9,644 nucleotides of DNA from an uncultured Clostridia bacterium (GTDB taxonomy: Bacteria; Bacillota; Clostridia; Christensenellales; Borkfalkiaceae), in NCBI GenBank assembly GCA_947589585.1, contig CANQCA010000054.1, positions 1-9,644 of the forward strand, in the 5' to 3' direction. The notes under the pieces were generated by a model. It was not told the DNA's origin and ran no database searches. It was given only the letters and a program-made list of their open reading frames with translations. Of the stretch, positions 1 to 6,485 are shown in pieces (the stretch's first letter is position 1; every line of letters starts with the position of its first letter). Made by a program: the position numbers and the translations under genes.

Positions 1-1030
1 TCTCCGCTTCGTCTGCCCCGTGTTCCTCGATGAGGGTCTCCTCCGCAGTCTTCTCGGGTTTGTATTCGAGGTCGATGCCGAGCTCGAGGGCGATGAACGC
101 CGCGTTATCGTAGTCCACGGATTCGTTCACCGTCTTCATGACGCCCTCGCGAAAGAGGCGCTTGGTGATCTCTACGGCGGAAATGCCGAGTTTTTCGGAG
201 AGGACCTTGATCGGGATCTCCCGGCTCGTGACGACGGCGTGGTCGATCTTGACGGTCTGCGTCTCCTTCCTCGCCTTCTTGCCGAAGCGGGCCTTCCTGT
301 ATCCGCTCTCCTTATCGAAGTCGCCGATGCTCGCCCCCTGCTGGCGCTGAAGGGCGCGCTTATTGGCGGGGCCGCGCGATTTCTCGACATAGGTCTTTTC
401 GAATTTTTTCTGGGTATCCCTGCGCGGTGCGGGCATAGGCGCGGGTGCGGGCGCGGGACGGCCCATCGGACGCGGAGGAAGCCCGGGACGGGCGGGAAGC
501 GGAGGACGGCTCCCGAATGCGGGGCGCGGCGAAGCGCCCGTTCCCCCTCTTGCGGCGGGCGTATATGTGGGCCGCCGATCCTTGTTTTGATCGGGACGGA
601 AGGTCTTCGGCTGGGGACGGGGCTGTGCGCTCTGTTCCTGCCGCGGCGGACGCCGATCCGCAGAAGGAGCCGCGGAAGGGGCGGGCGCAGCTTTTGCCGC
701 AGGGGCGGGTGCGGGCTTCTCGGCCTTTACCGCCTTTTTTTCCTCGGCAGCCTTTCTTTGCTCTTCGGCGGCCTTTTCGGCGGCAAGACGCTCCGCTTCC
801 TCCCCCGCCTTGCGGCGGGCTTCCTCTTCGGCGAGGCGTGCCTCTTCGGCAAGTCTCTGCTCCTCGGCCGCACGCTCGGCGCGGCGCTGGGCCTCCAAGG
901 CTTCCACTTCGGCGAACTTCCTGATGAGCTCCGAGAGTTTTTTCTCACTCGCGGAGAGCTTATCCTTCAAAGCGGCTGTCGCTTTATCGCCCTTGAGGGC
1001 GCCCAATTTTTCGATGTTTTCGTATGCCAT
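1..1030 (-). CDS. infB: Translation initiation factor IF-2, N-terminal part (cut by window edge)
   Basis: IF-2 is the GTPase that brings initiator fMet-tRNA to the 30S subunit and promotes subunit joining. Only the first 343 residues are in the window; the G domain and tRNA-binding C-terminal domains lie off the left edge. Visible are a short N-terminal segment (1–40), a charged Ala/Glu/Arg/Lys helix likely to form a coiled coil (about 41–104), a Pro/Ala/Arg-rich disordered linker (105–255), and the IF2_N fold just before the G domain (about 266–323, with REIPIKVLSEKLGIS and AAFIALELGIDLEYK). The start is firm: an in-frame TGA directly precedes the ATG, and GGAGG lies 5 bases upstream. The extreme N-terminal IF2_N copy found in many Bacillota IF-2 proteins (VRVYELAKEL-like) is not there. 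Last visible gene of the rimP–nusA–ylxR–ylxQ–infB run, 23 bases after ylxQ. Identification rests on the IF2_N motif and the synteny. Confidence 0.93.
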   Translation of the reverse strand, partial: MAYENIEKLGALKGDKATAALKDKLSASEKKLSELIRKFAEVEALEAQRRAERAAEEQRLAEEARLAEEEARRKAGEEAERLAAEKAAEEQRKAAEEKKAVKAEKPAPAPAAKAAPAPSAAPSADRRPPRQEQSAQPRPQPKTFRPDQNKDRRPTYTPAARGGTGASPRPAFGSRPPLPARPGLPPRPMGRPAPAPAPMPAPRRDTQKKFEKTYVEKSRGPANKRALQRQQGASIGDFDKESGYRKARFGKKARKETQTVKIDHAVVTSREIPIKVLSEKLGISAVEITKRLFREGVMKTVNESVDYDNAAFIALELGIDLEYKPEKTAEETLIEEHGADEAE

Positions 1031-1053
1031 TCATTCCTCCGATCGGACGGATG

Positions 1054-1341
1054 TTATTCTTTGATATCTTGCAGGATCGCACGGGCGAGGTGTTCCTCTC
1101 TTACGGCGGCGAGCTTGCAAAAGGGTTTGCCGACGAGCCCTTCGAGATCGTCCGTTTGCAAAAGCGGACAGGAAAACTTCCCCGCAAGGGCTTGGATCTC
1201 CTTCTGTGTGTTGGGGGAAGCGGCCCTGTCGGCAAGGAGAAGATAGACCTCCCCCTTCGTCGCCTTGACGGCGTTCACGCCGAGGACGAGCTTCCCCGCA
1301 CGGCGTGCAAATCCTAAATAGGACTTAGATTTTTGCGACAA
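1054..1341 (-). CDS. ylxQ: L7Ae-family RNA-binding protein YlxQ
   Basis: A 95-residue protein of the L7Ae/L30e/Gadd45 family, which binds kink-turn RNA; YlxQ is a small ribosome-associated member encoded in nusA–infB operons. The family signature is plain near the N-terminus (YLGFARRAGKLVLGVNAVKA, residues 9–28), followed by the strand and helix pattern YLLLADRAASPNTQKEI (33–49) and a C-terminal helix. The chosen start is TTG at 1341. It has a strong GAGGAGG site 6 bases upstream and gives the usual family length of about 100 residues. The longer ATG-initiated reading (to 1455) adds 38 Arg/Ser-rich residues that are simply the other frame of ylxR. The gene overlaps the end of ylxR by 17 bases, which suggests translational coupling. 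Its precise cellular role is not firmly established in the family. Confidence 0.9.
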   Translation of the reverse strand: MSQKSKSYLGFARRAGKLVLGVNAVKATKGEVYLLLADRAASPNTQKEIQALAGKFSCPLLQTDDLEGLVGKPFCKLAAVREEHLARAILQDIKE

Positions 1342-1600
1342 GGAATTCCTCCTCGAGACGGGCGTAGACTTCTTCGGGAACGGGGACGGAGAATGCCTTT
1401 GCGAGCGCCCTCTTCCTGTGAAGAAGGCGGAAACACGCTTCCTCCTTGCAGACATAGGCGCCGCGCCCCGGGAGCCGCCCCGAAAAATCGAGCGAGATCT
1501 CCCCCGTGGGGCTTTTCACGATGCGTAGAAGCTCTGCCTTGGGCATCTCCTTGCGGCAGGCGATACACGTCCGCATGGGGACCTTGCGCTGCCCGTCCAT
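1325..1600 (-). CDS. ylxR: YlxR family protein (DUF448)
   Basis: A 91-residue basic protein of the YlxR family, encoded between nusA and infB across Bacillota and proposed to bind RNA or nucleoid. It shows the family signature: the N-terminal RTCIACRK pair of cysteines (C12, C15), then GRLPGRGAYVC (41–51) with C51 and a later C56. ATG at 1600 is chosen because GGAGG lies a few bases upstream (within the end of nusA) and because it gives the usual length of about 90 residues. In-frame sequence upstream of it is nusA in another frame. The start follows the nusA stop by one base and the end overlaps ylxQ by 17 bases, so the three genes are almost certainly co-translated. The biochemical function is not settled, although YlxR has been described as a regulator in Bacillus. 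Confidence 0.93.
   Translation of the reverse strand: MDGQRKVPMRTCIACRKEMPKAELLRIVKSPTGEISLDFSGRLPGRGAYVCKEEACFRLLHRKRALAKAFSVPVPEEVYARLEEEFLVAKI
1348..1354 (-). promoter_or_regulatory. Ribosome binding site fixing the TTG start of ylxQ
   Basis: GAGGAGG on the minus strand, 6 bases before TTG 1341–1339. It lies inside the ylxR coding sequence and is the main reason for rejecting the upstream ATG at 1455. Confidence 0.8.
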
Positions 1601-1601
1601 G

Positions 1602-2693
1602 TTATTCCTCCGTGCCCTCTTCCAAGGCGGGATCGAGATCGAGCTTGCCCGCAGCCGATTCGCTCTTGACGTCGATCTTCCAGCCCGTGAGACGGGCGGC
1701 AAGGCGGGCGTTCTGCCCGTCTCTTCCGATGGCGAGGGAAAGCTTCTCGTCGGGAACGACGGCGACCGCCGATCTCTCGCCCGTCTGGGTGACGGAGACG
1801 ACCGTCGCGGGAGAGAGCGCCTTCGCGATGAACTCGAGCGGATTTTCGCTCCAGAGGATGATATCGATCTTCTCGCCGCCGAGCTCGGCGACGACGGCGT
1901 TGACGCGCGCGCCCTTGTTGCCGACGCATGCGCCCACGGGATCGACGCGGGGATCCATTGTGGCGATCGCCATCTTGGTGCGGTGCCCCGGTTCGCGGGA
2001 GATGGATTTGATGACGACGGTACCCGCCTTGATCTCGGGGACCTCTTCCTCGAAGAGACGCTTCACGAGCCCGGGCGCCGCGCGGGAGACGAGCACCTGC
2101 GCGTTCCTTCCGCCGCTGCGCACCTTGCGCACGTAGACCTTGATCTTATCCCCCGTCTCGTAGCGTTCGCCACGCACCTTATCCTGCGGGAGCATGACGC
2201 CCTCGACCTGACCTTTGCCGAGCTCGACATAGACATTGGCGGCCTCGACCTTGCGGATGAGCCCCGTCATGAGTTCGCCCTCTTTATCCGAGAACTCGGA
2301 GAGGGTATTATCGCGCTCGGTCTCGTGGATCTTCTGCAGAATGACCTGCTTTGCCGTCTGTGCGGCGATGCGCGAGAAATCCTTCGGAACAAATTCCTCG
2401 GTGAGCACATCCCCCACCTTTGCCGTTTTTTTGATGGCAAGCGCATCCTCGAGCATGATCTCGCCGTCGGCGATCTCCTCGTCGGTATCCTCGACGACGG
2501 TGCGCATCAGGAAGAAGCGGATGGTGTTCTTCTCGGGATTGAGGCGGACGTCGACATTCGCCGTCTCCCCGAACACCTGCTTTTTATAGGCGGAAGCAAG
2601 CGCACTCGAGAGCGCACTGATGAATACTTCTTCGCTGATCCCGCGTTCATGCTCCAAGTCGGCAAGCGCCGCAAAGAAATCCTTGTTGACCAT
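1602..2693 (-). CDS. nusA: Transcription termination/antitermination factor NusA
   Basis: NusA binds RNA polymerase and nascent RNA, controlling pausing, intrinsic termination and antitermination. The 363-residue product has the standard layout: an RNAP-binding N-terminal domain (about 1–125), an S1 domain (about 139–203), KH1 with the GxxG loop GNKG (258–261) inside VGACVGNKGARVNAVV, and KH2 with GRDG (323–326) inside LSLAIGRDGQNARLAA. It ends soon after KH2 with an acidic tail, lacking the C-terminal acidic repeats of enterobacterial NusA, as is normal in Bacillota. ATG 2693 has GGGAG 7 bases upstream, and its product begins MVNKDFFAALADLE, a typical NusA start; the 35 residues upstream in frame carry no motif. 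It follows rimP after a 68-base spacer with a small hairpin and precedes ylxR by one base. Confidence 0.98.
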   Translation of the reverse strand: MVNKDFFAALADLEHERGISEEVFISALSSALASAYKKQVFGETANVDVRLNPEKNTIRFFLMRTVVEDTDEEIADGEIMLEDALAIKKTAKVGDVLTEEFVPKDFSRIAAQTAKQVILQKIHETERDNTLSEFSDKEGELMTGLIRKVEAANVYVELGKGQVEGVMLPQDKVRGERYETGDKIKVYVRKVRSGGRNAQVLVSRAAPGLVKRLFEEEVPEIKAGTVVIKSISREPGHRTKMAIATMDPRVDPVGACVGNKGARVNAVVAELGGEKIDIILWSENPLEFIAKALSPATVVSVTQTGERSAVAVVPDEKLSLAIGRDGQNARLAARLTGWKIDVKSESAAGKLDLDPALEEGTEE

Positions 2694-2734
2694 AAAATTT
2701 CTCCCAATGTTTTGTATTCGTGATATAGATGATC

Positions 2735-2751
2735 CCTCCGCCGTGCGGAAG
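2735..2751 (-). other. Small hairpin in the rimP–nusA spacer
   Basis: On the minus strand CTTCCGC-ACG-GCGGAGG forms a 7-bp stem (one G·U) with a 3-base loop. No U-tract follows, so it is not a canonical terminator. It could stabilise or process the mRNA between rimP and nusA. The 68-base spacer is long compared with the other junctions in this operon. Confidence 0.35.
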
Positions 2752-2761
2752 AGAAAGCTGC

Positions 2762-3220
2762 TTAAGTTACTTCGATGAGAAGGCAGACCTTCGAGCACTT
2801 TTCGAAGGGGATCTTCTTCTCCCCTTCCTTGGCGGAAAGCGTGATGACGCCCTCTTCAAAGGAGAGGAGTTCTCCCTCGAAATATTTCGCCCCCTCATAC
2901 GGCGCATAGAGATGCACCTCGATCTTTTCGCCGAGATGGCGGGCAAAATCCTGTTCTTTTTTGAAGGGACGGTCGAGCCCCGGCGAGGAGCAGTTGAGGG
3001 TGTAGGCCAGCCCGAAGGTGGGATCGAGCTCGTCGAGGGGGCCGTCGATCGCGCGGTGGAAGGCCTCGCAGGAGACAAGGTCGAGCCCGCCCGCCTTATC
3101 GATGAAGACCGTGAGCGCCTTCGTGCGTGCATCCCATGCGACTTCCACGATCTCCACGCCGCACGCCTCGGCATACGGGCGGAGAAAGGCTTCGATCTCC
3201 GAGAGCGGTTTGATCCTCAC
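2762..3220 (-). CDS. rimP: Ribosome maturation factor RimP
   Basis: RimP binds the 30S subunit and assists its late assembly. The 152-residue product shows the N-terminal alpha/beta domain (about 1–80), the hallmark SSPGLDRPFKKEQDF junction (78–92), and the C-terminal SH3-like beta domain (about 93–152, with GEKIEVHLYAPYEG and FEGELLSFEEGVITL). GTG at 3220 is chosen as start because an AAAGGAGG site lies 4 bases upstream and because it gives the family's usual length of about 150 residues. The ATG at 3283 would add 21 residues reading through that site and into the leader. It is the first gene after its own promoter and hairpin leader, and lies 68 bases upstream of nusA, its usual neighbour. 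Confidence 0.96.
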   Translation of the reverse strand: MRIKPLSEIEAFLRPYAEACGVEIVEVAWDARTKALTVFIDKAGGLDLVSCEAFHRAIDGPLDELDPTFGLAYTLNCSSPGLDRPFKKEQDFARHLGEKIEVHLYAPYEGAKYFEGELLSFEEGVITLSAKEGEKKIPFEKCSKVCLLIEVT

Positions 3221-3224
3221 GTTC

Positions 3225-3232
3225 CCTCCTTT
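3225..3232 (-). promoter_or_regulatory. Ribosome binding site of rimP (GTG start)
   Basis: AAAGGAGG on the minus strand, 4 bases before GTG 3220–3218. It decides the start against the upstream ATG at 3283. Confidence 0.8.
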
Positions 3233-3254
3233 CCGCAACGGTGCCCCGTTACAT

Positions 3255-3289
3255 AAGAATTGAGAGCGGCGACCCGCTCTCAATCTCTT
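3255..3289 (-). promoter_or_regulatory. rimP leader hairpin
   Basis: The transcript leader holds a perfect 11-bp stem (ATTGAGAGCGG, loop GTCG, CCGCTCTCAAT on the minus strand; core 3259–3284). It extends by four more pairs past a one-base bulge to 3255–3289. It lies about 35 bases upstream of the rimP ribosome binding site. The run after the stem (UCUUAUG) is a poor U-tract, so it is at best a weak attenuator. Leaders with regulatory hairpins before rimP–nusA are known in other bacteria; a link to NusA feedback here is inference. Confidence 0.6.
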
Positions 3290-3309
3290 TTCATCGATTA
3301 AGTATCCTT

Positions 3310-3338
3310 AGTATAGCATACTCTGTCATTCTTTGCAA
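3310..3338 (-). promoter_or_regulatory. Promoter of rimP–nusA–ylxR–ylxQ–infB
   Basis: On the minus strand: TTGCAA (3338–3333), a 17-base spacer and TATACT (3315–3310), with an extended -10 TG one base upstream of TATACT. The -35 matches the consensus at 4 of 6 positions, but the extended -10 compensates. Predicted start is near 3303, giving a leader of about 83 bases. The operon can thus be expressed independently of nrdR–ispG. Confidence 0.65.
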
Positions 3339-3352
3339 GCGTTTACACGCAA

Positions 3353-3372
3353 TTTCGGGAAATTTTCCGAAA
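3353..3372. repeat. 20-bp near-perfect palindrome upstream of the rimP promoter
   Basis: TTTCGGGAAATTTTCCGAAA is symmetric except for one position pair (G3359/T3366). It lies just past the end of the PolC-derived gene and 15 bp upstream of the rimP -35 element. It could be a protein-binding site or a 3' mRNA stem; no poly-U follows on the minus strand. Confidence 0.5.
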
Positions 3373-3381
3373 AATTCGCGC

Positions 3382-4899
3382 TCAGCGCATCAGTCCCCCC
3401 TTCATGCGAACGAGCTCGATGAAGATCTTGGCGGTGACGAAGGCGTCGTCGAAGGCACGGTGGTGGTTGAAGGTGAACCCGAAGTGATCGGCGACGGTAT
3501 TCAGTTTATAGTTGGAGAGGCGGAGCATCGACTGCGCGAACGCGACGGTATCGATCTGCTTTTGTTCGAAAAGGAACCCCTCCTTTTCCCCGTAGTATCT
3601 TATGAAGCGGTAGTCGAAATTTACGTTGTGCCCGACGAGGGTGCACCCCGCCGTGAACTTATAGAAGTCGGCGAGGACGTCCCCGACCTCAGGTGCGCCC
3701 ACGAGCATTTCGTCCGTGATGCCCGTGAGCGAGACGATCTCGGCGGAAAGCTTTGTAGGGCAGGAAACGAAGGTGGAGAACTTCTCTATGATGGCTCCCC
3801 CCTCGATCTTGACGGCGCCCACCTCGATGATGCGGTCCATGCTGCCCGTGCCCGGAGTGTTGTTGAGCCCCGTCGTCTCGAGATCGAAAACGACGAATTT
3901 CCCCTTAATAAATTCCTCCGGAAGGGGGGAAGCGCCGAAAAGATCGGCCTGAATATAGTCGGTCTCGGGCGAGGGGAACACGGTGCGGTAGCGGGCGGGA
4001 ACGGGACGGGAAGGGCGTTCCTCGGGGACGAAGCCCTCTTTCGGACGGCCGAAGTCGACGGCCTTGACGCGGAAGGAGAGGCTCCCGCCGAACAGCTCGT
4101 TGTCGCCCGTCAGGCACACGCTCGTGCCCTGTGCGAGGGCGCGGAGCTTTTCGAGCGAAGCCTTGCGGGGGAAATAGCGTGCGCGCAGACTCCCCGTCTT
4201 ATCTGCGACGGTGAGTGAAAAGTAGGGCTTTCTGCTCTTGGACTGACGTTCTTCGAGATAGGTGAGTTCCCCGCAGACGCTGACGTTTTCGATCTCCTTT
4301 TCGAGGTCGGCGATATAGATCGCGCGCTTCACTTCGGCTCCGTCGAGGGGATGATAGTCCTCGACTTCGAAAAAACGGGGCGCGAGGACAAATTCTTCGG
4401 GGGGCGGGGTCTCTTCGCTCATTTGGGGCGCTTCCTTCTCTGCATCGCGGAGCTCCCCCGTCCAAGTCCCGCAAAAGCTCTTCCCGAGTTCCGCGGAAAC
4501 GGCATCGACGACGCCGTCCTCCTTCCCTTTCGTGCGCTCGAATTCGCTCACGCCGATAAAAAACCTTCCCCCGCTCTCGTCGAGCACGACGGAGAGATCC
4601 CCGGGCGAAACAAATGCGGCGAATGCGGGAAATTCCGAGGCGAGGATATCGGCAACTGCCCGTTTTATCCCCTCTTCGCTCGGAACGGATTTGACGATAT
4701 GCGCCGACGCATTGAGGCCGGGCGCATAGCGGCGGGAGACCTCGTTCGCATAGGCGACGTCTTCGGGAGAATAGGTCTTATCGGTCACGAGATGGAAGAC
4801 GGCTTCGCCCCTCTCCACGCTGATCTTTTTGAGGACGGCGCGGGAGAGCCCTTCCGCCTTCCTGATCTCTTGTAAATATTGCAAACTCTTGGTCGTCAT
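3382..4899 (-). CDS. PolC-derived OB-fold/DEDDh exonuclease protein lacking PHP and polymerase domains
   Basis: A 505-residue protein in the normal polC slot between ispG and rimP. Residues 1–about 150 resemble the poorly conserved PolC N-terminal region, followed by an acidic linker. Residues about 195–285 align by eye with the PolC OB fold (VSVCGELTYLEERQSKSRK, then an FSLTVADKTGSL-type strand). After a Pro-rich linker, residues 333–500 are a DEDDh 3'-5' exonuclease with all catalytic residues: D339 and E341 (FDLETTGL), D429 (GHNVNFDY), H480 and D485 (HHRAFDDA). Bacillus PolC is about 1,440 residues; here the PHP domain that should flank the exonuclease (HxHxxMS motif) and the whole polymerase are absent. 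The ORF ends just after the exonuclease, and only 161 bases separate it from rimP. The frame is intact, so this is not a fresh pseudogene. Start at 4899 is 13 bases after ispG with no clear Shine-Dalgarno, so translation probably depends on coupling. Likely activity: single-strand 3'-5' exonuclease or proofreading in trans (inference). Confidence 0.88.
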   Translation of the reverse strand: MTTKSLQYLQEIRKAEGLSRAVLKKISVERGEAVFHLVTDKTYSPEDVAYANEVSRRYAPGLNASAHIVKSVPSEEGIKRAVADILASEFPAFAAFVSPGDLSVVLDESGGRFFIGVSEFERTKGKEDGVVDAVSAELGKSFCGTWTGELRDAEKEAPQMSEETPPPEEFVLAPRFFEVEDYHPLDGAEVKRAIYIADLEKEIENVSVCGELTYLEERQSKSRKPYFSLTVADKTGSLRARYFPRKASLEKLRALAQGTSVCLTGDNELFGGSLSFRVKAVDFGRPKEGFVPEERPSRPVPARYRTVFPSPETDYIQADLFGASPLPEEFIKGKFVVFDLETTGLNNTPGTGSMDRIIEVGAVKIEGGAIIEKFSTFVSCPTKLSAEIVSLTGITDEMLVGAPEVGDVLADFYKFTAGCTLVGHNVNFDYRFIRYYGEKEGFLFEQKQIDTVAFAQSMLRLSNYKLNTVADHFGFTFNHHRAFDDAFVTAKIFIELVRMKGGLMR

Positions 4900-4912
4900 G
4901 ATTTACCGGAAT

Positions 4913-5959
4913 TCATTGTATTTGAAGAAGCTCTTCGAGACGGGCAAAGAAAGCCGCCTCCGCCTCGTTCACGCCGACGCGCACCATCTCTTTTCCCCGC
5001 TCGAAGATGACGCAGTACTCCCTTCCGCCCGCAATGCCGAGATCGCACTCCCGCGCCTCGCCGGGGCCGTTGACGACGCACCCCATCACGGCGACTTTGA
5101 GCGGCCTTTGCACGCCCTTCACGCGCTCTTGCACGCGGGCGGCAAGCCCTATGCAGTCGTATTCGCAACGGCCACACGTCGGGCAGGAGATGACTTCGGC
5201 GAAGTTGTTTTCCAGCCCGCAGGCACGCAGGATCATGTGGGCGGCACGCACTTCCTCCAAGGGGTCTGCGGAGAGAGAGACGCGTACGGTATCGCCGATC
5301 CCACGCAGAAGCAGGGCGCCGATGCCGATGCTGCTCTTGATGATCCCCGTCTCCGAAAGGCCCGCCTCCGTGACGCCCACATGCAGCGGATATGAGGTGC
5401 GCTCCGCGAGCATGGTATAGGCGTTTACCGTCGTAGCGACGTCGGAGGCCTTCACAGAGAGCACGAGATCTTCCACCCCGTAACGTTGGAAAAGGGCGGC
5501 CTCGTGCAGGGCGCTCTCGACGAGGGCCTCGGCGCTTCTCGCATATTTTTTGTAGAACTCGGGCGCGATGCTGCCGCTGTTCGCCCCGACGCGGACGGGA
5601 ATATGATGGGCGCGGACGCAGTCTGCGACGAGGGCGATCTCCCGCTCCCCGCCGATGTTACCGGGGTTTACGCGCAGTTTATCCGCCCCCGCTTCCGCGG
5701 AAAGGACGGCAAGACGGGGAGAAAAGTGGATATCGGCCACGAGCGGGATATGGATGCGCGGCTTGATCTTTTGGATGGCGCGGGCGTCCGCTTCATCCAG
5801 AACCGCCACGCGGACGATCTCGCAGCCCGCCTCTTCGAGGCGCAGAATTTGAGCGACGCTTTTTTCCACGTCGCTCGATTTTTCGGTGGTCATGCTCTGG
5901 ACGGCGATATGCCCTTCCCCGAGCAAAACATCGCCTACCTTCACCGTCTTTTTCGACAT
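4913..5959 (-). CDS. ispG: 4-hydroxy-3-methylbut-2-en-1-yl diphosphate synthase IspG (GcpE)
   Basis: IspG carries out the reductive ring opening of MEcPP to HMBPP, the penultimate step of the MEP isoprenoid pathway, using a [4Fe-4S] cluster. The 348-residue product matches the short bacterial form: an N-terminal TIM-barrel domain (KVGDVLLGEGHIAVQSMT near the start, PLVADIHFSPRLA and ADKLRVNPGNIG in the middle) and a C-terminal cluster domain. The ligands are visible in ISCPTCGRCEYDC (C259 and C262) and VMGCVVNGPGEA (C294, E301), counted from the ATG. ATG 5959 is preferred over the adjacent GTG at 5962 because GAGGG then sits 6 bases upstream. The ATG overlaps the nrdR stop in a TGATG junction, so the two are translationally coupled. 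Placing nrdR immediately upstream, rather than dxr and rseP, is a departure from the common gene order. Confidence 0.97.
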   Translation of the reverse strand: MSKKTVKVGDVLLGEGHIAVQSMTTEKSSDVEKSVAQILRLEEAGCEIVRVAVLDEADARAIQKIKPRIHIPLVADIHFSPRLAVLSAEAGADKLRVNPGNIGGEREIALVADCVRAHHIPVRVGANSGSIAPEFYKKYARSAEALVESALHEAALFQRYGVEDLVLSVKASDVATTVNAYTMLAERTSYPLHVGVTEAGLSETGIIKSSIGIGALLLRGIGDTVRVSLSADPLEEVRAAHMILRACGLENNFAEVISCPTCGRCEYDCIGLAARVQERVKGVQRPLKVAVMGCVVNGPGEARECDLGIAGGREYCVIFERGKEMVRVGVNEAEAAFFARLEELLQIQ

Positions 5960-6429
5960 CACTTGCCCTCTTGTTCCTTCTTCTCGATCATGCTCTGCAA
6001 CTCTGCCATGAAGGAAGAGATATCCTTGAAGGAGCGGTAGACGGACGCATAGCGCACATAGGCGACCTCGTCGAGCTGTTTGAGCCCGTCCATCACCATC
6101 TCCCCGATCTTTTTGGAAGAGATCTCCTGTTCCATGGAATTATAGACTTTTTTGGTGATGTCGTCGACGAGGGCGTCGATCTTCTCAATGGGAACGGGAC
6201 GTTTCTCGCAGGATTTGATGATGCCCCGCCGCACCTTCGTGACGTCGAATGCCTGCCGCGTCCCGTCGTTCTTCACGACAAGGATGGGCGCGAACTCGAT
6301 GGTCTCGTAGGTGGTGAACCTTCTTCCGCAGCCGATACACTCCCTTCTGCGGCGGATGGAACGGTCGTCGTCCGCCGAGCGGGAATCGATGACCTTGCTC
6401 TCCGTGCAATTACAAAACAAACAGCGCAT
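5959..6429 (-). CDS. nrdR: Transcriptional repressor NrdR
   Basis: NrdR is a zinc-ribbon and ATP-cone repressor of ribonucleotide reductase genes; it senses dATP/ATP and binds paired NrdR boxes. The 156-residue product has the family length and layout: a zinc ribbon with C3, C6, C31 and C34 (MRCLFC, CIGCGRRF), the family hallmark SKVIDSRSADDDRSIRRRREC (11–31), and the ATP-cone domain (about 49–139, beginning ILVVKNDGTRQAFDVTKVRRG). ATG 6429 has AAGGGG 6 bases upstream and no competing start. It is the first gene of the run, with a near-consensus promoter directly upstream. Its stop overlaps the ispG start by one base. No nrd genes are in the window, so regulation of them would be in trans. 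Confidence 0.98.
   Translation of the reverse strand: MRCLFCNCTESKVIDSRSADDDRSIRRRRECIGCGRRFTTYETIEFAPILVVKNDGTRQAFDVTKVRRGIIKSCEKRPVPIEKIDALVDDITKKVYNSMEQEISSKKIGEMVMDGLKQLDEVAYVRYASVYRSFKDISSFMAELQSMIEKKEQEGK
5966..5970 (-). promoter_or_regulatory. Ribosome binding site deciding the ispG start
   Basis: GAGGG on the minus strand, inside the last codons of nrdR. It is 6 bases from ATG 5959 but only 3 from GTG 5962, which favours the ATG. Confidence 0.6.
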
Positions 6430-6456
6430 GATCTGCCCCTTTTCTTACTTTTCTAT

Positions 6457-6485
6457 ATTATAACATACACGGTGCGCTTTGTAAA
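6457..6485 (-). promoter_or_regulatory. Promoter of nrdR–ispG–PolC-derived gene
   Basis: On the minus strand: TTTACA (6485–6480), exactly 17 bases, then a perfect TATAAT (6462–6457), preceded by TGT as an extended -10. Predicted start is near 6450, giving a leader of about 20 bases with the AAGGGG site. It is one of the strongest promoter matches in the window. Confidence 0.85.

Noticed and set aside
20..1246. 408-codon open frame on the plus strand
   Set aside because: It lies antisense to infB and ylxQ. Its product is a low-complexity Arg/Gly/Leu-rich translation typical of the mirror frame of GC-rich genes, with no recognisable domain.
1506..2723. 405-codon open frame on the plus strand
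   Set aside because: Antisense to nusA and ylxR. The product is dominated by Asp/Leu/Gly runs mirroring the nusA codons; nusA is unambiguous.
3222..3381. Possibility that a frameshift hides the polymerase part of PolC after 3382
   Set aside because: Only 161 bases remain before rimP, filled by a palindrome, a promoter and the leader hairpin. About 900 codons would be needed.
3370..3388. GCGC-TGA-GCGC hairpin followed by GAATTTTT at the end of the PolC-derived gene
   Set aside because: The stem is only 4 bp (5 with a wobble) and the T run is short, so it is too weak to call a terminator.
3241..4218. 325-codon open frame on the plus strand
   Set aside because: Antisense to the PolC-derived gene and crossing the rimP leader and promoter; no domain or credible ribosome binding site.
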